A stretch of DNA of 40,167 nt from SKW197 sp049970095. Lineage in GTDB: Archaea > Thermoplasmatota > Thermoplasmata > Lutacidiplasmatales > SKW197. The stretch spans positions 1 through 40,167 of the forward strand of contig JBMFNP010000009.1 of the NCBI GenBank assembly GCA_049970095.1, written 5' to 3'. Below the pieces are notes generated by a model. It saw nothing but the letters and a program-made list of their open reading frames with translations. It had not been told where the DNA came from and ran no database searches. Shown here one piece after another: positions 8,675 to 17,600 of this stretch; positions within the stretch are counted from its first letter, which is position 1; each line of letters starts with the position of its first letter. A program made the translations under genes and the position numbers.

Positions 8675-9634
8675 ATGAACCTGAAAAGAGTTGTACTATT
8701 ACTTGCACTTGTATTTCCAGCAATTTTACTGCCACTACTCCCACAATCTGCAACTACCGCAGGTGCAGTGCCTGTAGGAGAGGAAAGTAATGAAAATGTT
8801 GATGTGGGCATATATCTTCTTTCACTTGGAAGTTTTGATCTCACGAAAGGGACATATGTAGCAGATTTCTATCTTATTCTGAGATGGAATGATACAAACA
8901 TATCTCCCCTGAACTTTGAATTCATGAACGGAAGAGCAACATCCAAGGATAAAATTTATGAAAACACAGATAATGGTTCTTCAGAGGTCTGGTACAGAAT
9001 TCAGGCAAATCTGTATATGACACCTGAATTTTCAAATTATCCTTTTGATGAGCAAATTCTCCCAATTCTCGTGGAAGATTCTAAAAATAACATTTCAACT
9101 ATCTCCTACCGTGTGTATTCAAATGTGAACGGTATGAGTGACAGAATCTCTGTGCCAGGATGGCGTGTGGAATGTGGTAATATCAGGGTGGAAACTGTGG
9201 AATACCCCTGGGGTGAAAAATATTCCAGATTTGTATTTTCTGTCAAACTTTCAAGGGATGCAGGTGCAACTGCCGGTAAGCTCATGCTACCTCCAATAAT
9301 TTTCTGTATAGTCTCTGGCCTCTCTTTCTTCTTTAAAGCGGATAAAATTACCCACAGGATAGGACTGGGGACAAGTACGCTTATTTCTGCGGTAATGTTC
9401 CATTTGAGCCAGACAACATCACTTCCACCTCTACCCACCCTCATTCTCATAGACAAAATCATGATTTCAGTGTATGTGTTTCTTGCTTCATCACTGTTGG
9501 CTACCACACTGATATACATTGACGAAGAGTTCTGGAAGGATGTAGACTATACCAAGTATGTGAATCGTTATGGTGCTATAGTCACACTCATCTCACCGTT
9601 TATAGTGTTTGCAATTCTTTATTTCCTGATTTAA
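8675..9634 (+). CDS. Pentameric ligand-gated ion channel (Cys-loop family) homologue
   Basis: 319 aa. Residues 1-28 are a signal peptide (MNLKRVVLLLALVFPAIL). An extracellular beta-sandwich domain follows, containing the family signature YPFDEQ at 122-127, equivalent to the FPFD of GLIC/ELIC-type channels; as in other prokaryotic members the Cys-loop disulphide is absent. Four membrane helices come next: M1 at about 203-222 (with the MLPP proline pair), M2 about 226-248 (rich in Ser/Thr/Leu, the expected pore lining), M3 about 256-280 and M4 about 298-318. Length and order match the short prokaryotic form without an M3-M4 cytoplasmic domain. It is expected to form a homopentameric cation or anion channel gated by protons or a small ligand; the ligand is unknown. 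The start follows a TATA box. Confidence 0.85.
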   Translation: MNLKRVVLLLALVFPAILLPLLPQSATTAGAVPVGEESNENVDVGIYLLSLGSFDLTKGTYVADFYLILRWNDTNISPLNFEFMNGRATSKDKIYENTDNGSSEVWYRIQANLYMTPEFSNYPFDEQILPILVEDSKNNISTISYRVYSNVNGMSDRISVPGWRVECGNIRVETVEYPWGEKYSRFVFSVKLSRDAGATAGKLMLPPIIFCIVSGLSFFFKADKITHRIGLGTSTLISAVMFHLSQTTSLPPLPTLILIDKIMISVYVFLASSLLATTLIYIDEEFWKDVDYTKYVNRYGAIVTLISPFIVFAILYFLI

Positions 9635-9708
9635 CAAGCTTCCAGTGTGTAGCATATTCCCCTGCCCAAACAAAAGGTTTAGATAATTAAATGCAGATAT
9701 CTAATTTG

Positions 9709-10788
9709 ATGCGCACAGGTGTGGCTGATCTGCCCCTGCATGGCGGAAGTGCTCCCAGATGGCTTTTTGAGAGAATGGTAAGACTGGAAGGCGCTATAGT
9801 TGAGGTGATTATAGAGGAATACGGAGTGAATGAGTTATTGAAAAGATTATCATCCCCATACTGGTTTCAATCATTTGCGTGCGCTGTAGGGTTTGACTGG
9901 CATTCAAGCGGGACCACTACTGTAACCTGTGGTGCACTGAAAGAATATCTGGAGAAAAAAAATCTCGGTGTGAAGGTTGCTGGAGGAAAGGGTAGAGAAT
10001 CCAAAAAGACACCTCTTGAAATTTGTGCTATTGGAAGTGAATTTAATTTTTCAGAAGAAAAAATCAAAAAACTGGTATATGCAAGCAAAATTTGTGCAAA
10101 AGTAGATAACAATTGCATCCAGGATGGGCATGACCTTTATCATCATGTAATGGTGATCGGTGAAAAAGGAGATTGGTGTGTGATTCAGCAGGGAATGCAT
10201 ACAGAAAAAAACTATGCAAGAAGATATCACTGGTTCAACCCTCCTGAGTTTTTAATTGAGCCACATACAGGAATTGCTGGCGTGAAAATTGAAAATGTGC
10301 TTGACCTCACCGCAAGAGAAAGCATAGAAGTCCAGAAAACTTGCGTTGACATTGTGTGCGACGATTTTCACAGGATTCCAAAATACCTTGCAGAATTCTC
10401 GCATCAAGCCACACTGGACGATTACATTTCAGACCAACATAGAAGAATTGAAAAACTCTCAATGCCAATCAGTATAAACTGGGAAGTAATGAAAAAACTT
10501 TATGAATTTCAGCCAAGAAATTTTGAGGAACTGGTTGCATTCAAAGGAGTGGGAAAAAACACCTTGCGCGCCCTCACACTTATTAGCGAGGTAATTTTCG
10601 GAACTGAAGCATCCTGGAAGGATCCAGTAAAGTATTCTTTTGCAGTTGGCGGGAAGGATGGTGTGCCTTATCCTGTAGATAGAAAGGCAATGGATGAGAG
10701 CACGCAGTTTCTTGTGGAGGCAATTGAAGAAGCAGAAATTGAAAAAAAGGAAAAAATTGAAGCCCTCAAGAGATTGAAAGAATTTTAA
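9709..10788 (+). CDS. DUF763 family protein
   Basis: 359 aa from the ATG at 9709, or 365 aa from the ATG at 9691. The internal start is preferred because the protein then begins MRTGVADLPLHGG, the conserved N-terminus I recall for DUF763, and because a TATA-like stretch (TTTAGATAATT) lies about 25 bases upstream. Conserved features include APRWLFERM, SFACAVGFDWHSSG and, near 275-300, a helix-hairpin-helix-like segment (FEELVAFKGVGKNTLRAL) typical of DNA-binding proteins. The C-terminus is a short charged coiled coil. DUF763 is widespread in archaea and thermophilic bacteria; its biochemical function is not established to my knowledge, and a nucleic-acid role is inferred. Confidence 0.8.
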   Translation: MRTGVADLPLHGGSAPRWLFERMVRLEGAIVEVIIEEYGVNELLKRLSSPYWFQSFACAVGFDWHSSGTTTVTCGALKEYLEKKNLGVKVAGGKGRESKKTPLEICAIGSEFNFSEEKIKKLVYASKICAKVDNNCIQDGHDLYHHVMVIGEKGDWCVIQQGMHTEKNYARRYHWFNPPEFLIEPHTGIAGVKIENVLDLTARESIEVQKTCVDIVCDDFHRIPKYLAEFSHQATLDDYISDQHRRIEKLSMPISINWEVMKKLYEFQPRNFEELVAFKGVGKNTLRALTLISEVIFGTEASWKDPVKYSFAVGGKDGVPYPVDRKAMDESTQFLVEAIEEAEIEKKEKIEALKRLKEF

Positions 10789-10795
10789 AAAGGAT

Positions 10796-11533
10796 TTAGA
10801 GGTTGAAAAGCTCACTGGTTATTGCATGATGGCTCTTATATGTGGGGTTTGTAACTGCACTTACAATGCAGTAATCGCCGCTGACTACAGATAAGCCAGT
10901 GTTTGAATTAAGGTTCCAGTAATGGACACCATATGCCCCTGGTGAAAGCGTATATTTCTTGGTTGTGGTGTACGCATAGACAATATCTCCATTTGAGTTA
11001 TAGATGTAGAAATGGAAGTAGCCTGTGATTGATGTGCTACCTGAGTTCCAGACATAAATCTCCGCTTTGCCAGATGTGTGATTCATCACTGTTATTGTGT
11101 AAATCTGCTTGCCACTGCCAACCCCTATCTTGAATGTGCTGAGTGCATATTTCCCGCCAAATTTTGCCATGACCACATATTCATCTTCAGCTACAGTGTT
11201 TCCAGTTTCATTCTTCTGGTTCCAGGCAAACTGTATGCTTTCACCAGGTTTCAGGGTTCTCATGAGTGAAGGTGTGGGCACAGAGCTCACATACACACCA
11301 TCCTTGGTGTGGATTGTTATAGATGGCGTACCCATTAAATCAGTGTTTCCTGTGTTTGTAAGTGTAAAGGTGACACTCTGCCCCCTTGCGTAGTAATTCA
11401 TGTCCGCTCCAATACTGATTTTTCCATCTTCATCCTCTGTCGCTGTGCCTTTTGGCACGGTTATTACTGCCCCTATGCTCATCGCAAGCATAGCCAGCAT
11501 TATTGCACAGATTACCTTGAGTTTTGCGTTCAT
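10796..11533 (-). CDS. Secreted beta-sandwich protein (BsuPI/CARDB-like)
   Basis: 245 aa. The N-terminus MNAKLKVICAIMLAMLAMSI is a signal peptide. Two beta-rich domains follow. The first (about 38-130) has the look of BsuPI-type domains (YYARGQSVTFTLTNTGNTDL, a PGES turn, then EDEYVVMAKFGGKY). The second (about 140-245) repeats phrases such as EIYVWNSGSTSITGYF and ends HAITSELFNL. There is no C-terminal anchor. The ATG is preceded by GGTGGTC, and a TATATATA stretch lies near 11560-11570. It is divergent from the regulator gene at 11657. Function is unknown; an extracellular or surface-bound role is inferred. Confidence 0.65.
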   Translation of the reverse strand: MNAKLKVICAIMLAMLAMSIGAVITVPKGTATEDEDGKISIGADMNYYARGQSVTFTLTNTGNTDLMGTPSITIHTKDGVYVSSVPTPSLMRTLKPGESIQFAWNQKNETGNTVAEDEYVVMAKFGGKYALSTFKIGVGSGKQIYTITVMNHTSGKAEIYVWNSGSTSITGYFHFYIYNSNGDIVYAYTTTKKYTLSPGAYGVHYWNLNSNTGLSVVSGDYCIVSAVTNPTYKSHHAITSELFNL

Positions 11534-11656
11534 ATGACCACCATAGGGGAGGAGAAAGATGGAGTATATATAGTTTTCTGTTTTATTTACTATGTGATGT
11601 AGTTACTTCAACCATTGTGGGGATAGATTTAATATCCAATTCATTTTTCTGCTTGT

Positions 11657-12106
11657 GTGGCAAAAAATTTAAAAGAGGAAATAAAAGTACTCAGCAAGAA
11701 AATCGAGGAAATTGAGAAGTTGCTTAGTTTAATGCTGAACCCCTATCAGCTAACCATGGAAGCAATTGCCAGGACAAACACACTTGCCTCAAACTATCTC
11801 ACCCTCCTCAAGCTTTATCTGCAATACGGAAAAATAACCCCAGAAATCCTCGTCCCAGATTTGAAGGATCCAATTTCATGTGAAATCATTTCTATTCTCT
11901 TTGAGAAACGCCAGGCAAACATCAGCGAAATTGCAGAAGAACTGCGGAAGAGAAGAGGGAAAGGTTCCAGAGCCACTGTGCGCTTGAAAATAAAGGCACT
12001 TGAAGAAAAGGGATATGTGAGAAAGACAGAGGGGAGAGGAAATAGGTACATGATTTCTGAAGAACTGCTCAATAAGTGGCTAAAATTGCTCGGTGTGATT
12101 AAATAG
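11657..12106 (+). CDS. Winged-helix transcriptional regulator with N-terminal coiled coil
   Basis: 149 aa from a GTG start, with a TATA-like ATTTAATAT at 11627-11635, 26 bases upstream. Residues 1-25 are a short coiled coil (LKEEIKVLSKKIEEIEKLL), probably for dimerisation. Residues about 70-149 form a winged helix: DPISCEIISILFEKRQ, then ANISEIAEELRKRRG, the recognition region GSRATVRLKIKALEEKGYV and the wing RKTEGRGNRYMI. It resembles ArsR/MarR-type archaeal regulators. It may control the following small genes or the divergent secreted-protein gene; the ligand is unknown. Confidence 0.75.
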   Translation: MAKNLKEEIKVLSKKIEEIEKLLSLMLNPYQLTMEAIARTNTLASNYLTLLKLYLQYGKITPEILVPDLKDPISCEIISILFEKRQANISEIAEELRKRRGKGSRATVRLKIKALEEKGYVRKTEGRGNRYMISEELLNKWLKLLGVIK

Positions 12107-12138
12107 TAGAAATCCCTTTATTGTTTATGGTGATAAAA

Positions 12139-12555
12139 ATGTCAGAAGAATCTGAAAAGAAAGGTGTATCCAAGAAAGAATGGGAAGATGAGGAAGATGA
12201 GGAAAATGATGCAGAAGAACTGGAGCGTGTGCTTTCTGTGGTCTCAGAGAAGGTGCCGGCGTTGTTGAACGCACTTTCAGATGTGCTGTACGGAAGAGAG
12301 CAATCAAAGAAGTATGCGGAGGCTGTGGCAACCTTCTACAAGGCATTGATAGAGGCAGGAATGGATAAGCAGCAGGCATATGAGCTCACAAAGGAGTACA
12401 TGGAAAACCTGAACCTTGCAGGAACCATTGGAAAGGTTATAAATAAGGCTGGCAACGAGGATATGGGAAAAGATATTGAGGAGGCTGTGAAGGCGAAGGT
12501 GAAGGAGAAATTGAAAGAAAAAGGAGTAATTCAAGAAAGGGAAGAGGAAAAATGA
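12139..12555 (+). CDS. Small acidic protein of unknown function
   Basis: 138 aa from the ATG at 12139, preceded by GGTGAT; an upstream in-frame TTG (12121) is less likely. Residues 1-35 are highly charged (EEDEENDAEELE). The rest is predicted helical with a compact motif KYAEAVATFYKALIEAGMDKQQAYELTKEY and an amphipathic Lys/Glu-rich tail. There is no membrane segment. The stop codon overlaps the start of the next gene (ATGA), so the two are translationally coupled. I do not recognise the family. Confidence 0.65.
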   Translation: MSEESEKKGVSKKEWEDEEDEENDAEELERVLSVVSEKVPALLNALSDVLYGREQSKKYAEAVATFYKALIEAGMDKQQAYELTKEYMENLNLAGTIGKVINKAGNEDMGKDIEEAVKAKVKEKLKEKGVIQEREEEK

Positions 12556-12776
12556 GTAGAAGGATTTTTATTGTTCTGGCAGTCCATCTCCCTCCACTTA
12601 TTTTTAAAATTTTCATTGCCTTCCTGAAATTAGGGCACAGGAGAAGGTGGGCTGTGCGCACATTCAAGAAAATTCTGAAGAAAGAGGGATTGCCAGAGGA
12701 AATTGTATCCAGACTTGTGAAGAATTATGAAACTTTTTTTGAGTTCAAAAAGTTTAGGAAAGTTTTTAATCTATGA
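12552..12776 (+). CDS. Small basic protein of unknown function
   Basis: 74 aa, starting at the ATG that overlaps the TGA of the previous gene. It has one hydrophobic N-terminal segment (IFIVLAVHLPPLIFKIFIAF), then a basic helical part (GHRRRWAVRTFKKILKKEGL) and FEFKKFRKVFNL at the end. It may be a small membrane-anchored partner of the acidic protein encoded just upstream, since charge and coupling are complementary. No family is recognised. Confidence 0.55.
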   Translation: MSRRIFIVLAVHLPPLIFKIFIAFLKLGHRRRWAVRTFKKILKKEGLPEEIVSRLVKNYETFFEFKKFRKVFNL

Positions 12777-12802
12777 TTTTTATAACCCATTCTGGTGAAC
12801 GA

Positions 12803-14194
12803 ATGGCAAAGAAACTGGTGTTTGGACCTACTTTTGAAGAGATGCTTGATCCTAGCAAAATAAACAAGGAAATAAGGAAGAAAGCAATAGAGGCAAAGAA
12901 AAAGAAAGACGCACTTAATCCTATTAATCTATATAATATCACATGGATTGATGAAAATAATCAGCCATATTACTATGTTTTACCAAAAAATTTAACAGGT
13001 GTGGAAGCAAACATTGTTTTACTCTATGGAAAAGAGTTTCCAACTGGTAGCCATAAGGTAGGCGCGACATACTCCTGTACAATTGAGAAGCAAGTGCAGG
13101 GGGAAATTGTGCCTGGTGTGCATAAGATTGTATGGCCTTCAACAGGCAATTACGGGATAGGAGGTGCGTATGTAGGGCCAAGAATGGGTTATGAGAGCAT
13201 CGTCATTCTTCCCGAACTTATGTCAAAGGAAAGATTTGAGTTGATAAAATTGTATGGTGCAGATTACATAAAAACACCTGGTTGTGAGAGCAATGTGAAA
13301 GAAATCTACGATAAAGCAGAGGAACTGCGGAGAAAGGATAAGCGTATCCGTGTGCTGAACCAGTTTTGTGAGTTTGGAAATTATCGTTTCCACTATTATG
13401 TAACTGGTAATACAATAATTCGTGTTGTGAAGGAACTAAAGGAGAAGGGCATCGGTAATGGTAGGGTTTCTGCATTTGTTTCTGCAATGGGCTCAGGAGG
13501 CACAATTGCTGCAGGTGAACGGATAAAACAGGAATTTTATGAGAGCAAAACAATTGGGCTGGAACCAATCCAGTGTCCTACAATCTTTCTCAATGGATTT
13601 GGTGGGCATGATATTCAGGGCATCGGAGATAAGCATGTTACCTGGATTCATAATGTGATGATGATGGATGCGATTATGTGCATTGATGATGTTGAATGTA
13701 AGAGAGGTTTGCAACTTGTGAGTGAACCAGGAGGAATGAAATATCTAAGAAACGAACTTGGGATCGATAAAAAGGATGTGAAATTTATGTCAAATGCATT
13801 TGGAATTTCCAGTATCTGCAATATTATAGGTGCAATAAAAACTGCGAAATATTATGAAATGGGAGAAAATGATGTAATCTTCACAATTGCCACGGATTCT
13901 ATAGACAGATATTATTCTGTGCTGGAGGACATGCGCAAAAAATATGGAAAAATAGACAGCAGGAGTGCAAGGGCTGTTCATCAAACTGTTTTCAATCCCA
14001 AACTGGACTGGATTGAGGAAGGCACATTCCAGACGAGAAAGAGGTGGTTTAATCTCAAATACTATACATGGGTTGAACAGCGCGGAAAAAGCGTGGAAGA
14101 ACTTGTAGAAACAAGAAAACCAGAATTCTGGATTAAACAGCAGAAGATGGTGCAGGAAATTGACGAAAAGATTCTGGAAATGCGGGATTCCTGA
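12803..14194 (+). CDS. PLP-dependent enzyme, fold type II (cysteine synthase/threonine synthase-like)
   Basis: 463 aa from the ATG at 12803, which has GGTGA just upstream. The PLP-binding lysine is the K of GSHKVGATYS (about residue 88), followed by the phosphate and substrate loop STGNYGIGGAYV and the glycine-rich SAMGSGGTIAAGE, the standard plan of the cysteine synthase/TrpB/threonine synthase superfamily. The long N-terminal helix region and the C-terminal extension (QTRKRWFNLKYYTWVEQRG) mark it as a distinct subfamily of longer PLP enzymes found in some archaea and anaerobic bacteria. The beta-replacement or elimination substrate cannot be read from sequence. No trp, cys or thr genes lie nearby. 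Confidence 0.8.
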   Translation: MAKKLVFGPTFEEMLDPSKINKEIRKKAIEAKKKKDALNPINLYNITWIDENNQPYYYVLPKNLTGVEANIVLLYGKEFPTGSHKVGATYSCTIEKQVQGEIVPGVHKIVWPSTGNYGIGGAYVGPRMGYESIVILPELMSKERFELIKLYGADYIKTPGCESNVKEIYDKAEELRRKDKRIRVLNQFCEFGNYRFHYYVTGNTIIRVVKELKEKGIGNGRVSAFVSAMGSGGTIAAGERIKQEFYESKTIGLEPIQCPTIFLNGFGGHDIQGIGDKHVTWIHNVMMMDAIMCIDDVECKRGLQLVSEPGGMKYLRNELGIDKKDVKFMSNAFGISSICNIIGAIKTAKYYEMGENDVIFTIATDSIDRYYSVLEDMRKKYGKIDSRSARAVHQTVFNPKLDWIEEGTFQTRKRWFNLKYYTWVEQRGKSVEELVETRKPEFWIKQQKMVQEIDEKILEMRDS

Positions 14195-14208
14195 GTTTAG
14201 TATAATTG

Positions 14209-14608
14209 CTATAGCATATATTGAGGTATCTGGGGTCGCATAGAATACTGGGAATCAATCATCTGAATCCTGCTAGTAACCTCATTCATAAATGGTCTTG
14301 CATATATCTCATATATAACTGCAACAATAAGTGCAGCAACTAGTCCTACAATCCCCAGGCCGCTAGTTATTCCCCCTATCAATCCTATAAAAAGAGCTAC
14401 CATAAATATTACAGCAGTTCTTCCAGGCATATCCCAACAGATCTTTATTTGGGTTTTATCTCCCATACGCTTAAATTTTAATACTGTGGACACCCAATCA
14501 ATCGCTTTTAAAGACTTGTACCTTATCACCTTTATCTACAATATAATAAGATGTTTTAAGAAAATTTTTGATTTCCTCAATAGGGAGTTGTATTTCAATT
14601 TTTGTCAT
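14209..14608 (-). pseudogene. Small membrane protein gene, apparently frameshifted
   Basis: A strong Shine-Dalgarno (GGTGGTGAGA) precedes an ATG at 14608 whose frame (MTKIEIQLPIEEIKNFLK...) ends at a TGA near 14498 after only 36 codons. Shifted by one base near 14520-14530, the sequence continues as a good protein (IRYKSLKAIDWVSTVLKFKR) to a stop at 14209, with two hydrophobic helices (TAVIFMVALFIGLIGG and GIVGLVAALIVAVIYEIY). Read together these make a roughly 130-aa protein with a soluble N-terminal domain and a membrane hairpin. The break could be a true mutation, an assembly error or programmed shifting. The downstream part alone could start at a GTG (14529) or ATG (14466), though neither has a good site. 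Confidence 0.5.
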
Positions 14609-14674
14609 TCTCACCACCTATAGCAGCATTTTGATAGACAATACAAAAATTAAAAAAATTTGGAAAGAGTGTTT

Positions 14675-17600
14675 TTAGTGTTCCTTTCTTCTGGCATAAA
14701 CCAGTATTCCTGCAACCAGTGCAATCGCTGCAATCGCACCCACAATCTCAAATCCAGGTGTTGGTGATTGTGCTGGCTTTGGTGTAACTTTGAGGTTCTG
14801 TGCACTTCCAGCATAATCAGTTCCTGCAACCTTTGGTGTCACCTTTACTGTTGTTTCTGTGGTAAAGTCCTGGGTGATTGTAATTGTCACTACTGCCTTA
14901 CCATCTGCATCTGTTGTTGCTGTAGTTGCGCTCAGTCCTGGCTGGTCAAACACAACAGTTACAGAGAGATTGGCTACTCCCACATCACCCTGTTTCACAG
15001 TGATTGTGGCTTTGAGCGTGTTGTCCTTCTTCCCTTCAATCTCTGTCTTTTCAAGGGTCATTGTTACTGTGTATGCGGCAGAAATACCCTTTACTGTCAG
15101 GGTGGTACCTGCACCTGTGTATTCTGTGCCGTTAATCGTGGCTTTTGGTGTGACTGCAATTGATGTATCTGTTGTGAAATCCTCTGTGAGTGTGATTGTG
15201 AATGCTGCCTTGCCATCGGCGCCTGTCTGTGCGGTTGCTGGTGAGACCTGGATGTTTGTATTTGGTGATGCTGTCAGGGTGACTGTCACATTATCCATTG
15301 GGGTTGTGCCATTCATCACGGTTACCGTTGCATTTACCACTGTATTCTTGTAACCATCCACAGTGCTCGGTGCAAGCACTACTGTAATCTGGTATGGTAC
15401 ATATCTAACTGTAAAGGTTTGTGCAGCACTTTCATAGGTCTTGCTGCCAATTGTGGCTACTGCCTTTACATTCACGGTTGTATCTGCAGTGAAGTTCTGG
15501 TTAACTGTGATTTTTATCACTGCTTTGCCATCTGCACCTGTCTTCTTTCCAGTCTCTGCGCTCAGTCCGGTGCTCGGGTTGAGTGTCAGAGCCACATCCA
15601 CATTTGGATATGGTGCAGAGCCATTCTTTACCTCCACAGTGGCTGTGAGTTCTGCACCAGTAATTCCTGCAACTTCTGTGTTTGAGAGCGTAAGGTCCAC
15701 AAGGATGTTCTCACCCGCAGTTACCTGGAGGGTGGCAGTTCCAGTTGCAGTGAGGGTTGCATATGAAGCATGGGCTGTGATTGTGTATGTTGTGTCTGAG
15801 GTAATTGCGGAGGTAACACTTACTGTAAATGTGGCAGTACCATTGCTATCTGTTGTGGCCGTAGATGGAGAAATTGAAAGCGCTGTAGTTGCAGGTGTGA
15901 TATCTAAGCTTACTGCTGCACCTTCAATTGGAGTTCCACCAGATGTTACAGTCACCTTTACGGTTGTGCTCTGTCCCACATTACCAGTGATTGCTGCGGG
16001 ATTTATTTCAACCGTGGTGTTCATTGATGTCACCTTTGATACTGGGGCATTAGCAGTTCCTAGTGCTGCATACGAACCAGTGGCTACAATAGCAATGAAC
16101 TTGAAGGTAGTGTCAAGAGTGATTAGTTCATTAACCTTCAGTGTGAATGTGGCTTTACCATCAGTACCTGTCTCTATAGGATTTGTCTCAACCACACTCA
16201 AGCCTTTATCTGCAGGTGAAACAAAGCCATAGACACTGGTTCCTGCAAGCGGAGTGCCACCGCTGGTTACTGTCACATTTACCGTCTTTGTTGTGCCAGG
16301 AACTCCTTCAATTGTGCCAATTGTGTCTATTGCGACATTTACTATACTACCACCTTTTGCACTCACTACAAAATAGTGTTGGTATATTGTCTTCGCACCA
16401 CCTGCTGGCCATACAGTATATGTCAGTGTAACCGGTGTTGAATCTGTAAAGTTTCCTGTTACCTTCAATTTAAGGCTCACCGTTCCATTTGCATCTGTGT
16501 TTGCTCTTACATTTACAAATATAAGATTGTCTTGTGGTGAGAGCGTCTGCAGTTCAACCTGTGCACCACTTAACGGGTTTGCAAACTGCTTCACTGTTGC
16601 ATTGAAATAGAATATGTTATCTGCAATCCCCTCTACAATTGTGGGGCTTGTAACCTCAACATTCAAACCAGCCATTGAGATTGTGAAGTAAGTGTTTGCA
16701 CTTGCATTATGTGTCCCATCTGTTGCATTCACAATTGCTTTGAACACTGTATCCTGTGGATAGTTATCCTTGCATGTTACAAAGAATTCTGCCTTGCCAT
16801 TTGCATCAGTGACTTTCTGGGTTGCATCAATGCCTATTAGGGTGGGGTTAGGTGTTGGGCTAAGTGTAAGGGAAACACTCACACCTGGATATGCAGAACC
16901 ATCTCCTCTTGTTGTACTCACGCTCAATTTCATGGTTGCATCCTTTGTTCCTGGCATAGATGCAGGAAATGCCTTCACATCCACATTCAGTTCAGGCTTC
17001 ACAAGCGGGTGATGGATTTCCATTAATGTCCAGCCATTGCCAATGCCACCTGGCTTCTCATTATAACCCACCCATTCAGAGGTGTCTGCAACTTCAAGCA
17101 CCTGTCTGTAGTAAAGCACATTTGTTGGGAGGTGCTGTGCAATCATGCCCTGGCATTCCTTGACAAGTTGAACCCTAGTTGCTGCGTTCATTTCTTCCAT
17201 CACTCTTGCAGAAATATTGTCATAATACCTATTTCTGTAGCCTGATGGGTTGTTGCCGCCATCACCAATGCTTGGATTGTACCAGTCATACTTTGAGTTG
17301 AAGAAGTCATAAACCCAGCTCGGGTCAAGTGATAACCTCCAGCCTAAAATGAACATCTCAAAATCCCTGGAAACAAACACGCTGTCCACAATCTGACCGA
17401 AGCTTGTGGGCACACTCTCTGCCTTTATTCCTGCCTGCTTCATTGCGTTTGCAATCATCTTTCCTGATTCTGCCCTGATTGGGTCATAGTCCGCTGGTGG
17501 TGTAAGTATGTCAATCTGCCCATTATTATTTGGGCCGTCCATTGTCCTTCCCTTATAGTCCTCTCTCCAGCCATCATTATTCACATCCTTGTAATTTGCA

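Noticed and set aside
15441..16232. Plus-strand open frame of 263 codons
   Set aside because: It is the antisense of the Ig-like repeats of the solute-binding protein; low-complexity Ser/Val/Pro composition and no ribosome site.
14790..16998. CRISPR or DNA tandem repeat array
   Set aside because: The repeats are at protein level only, with no short identical DNA repeats or spacers.
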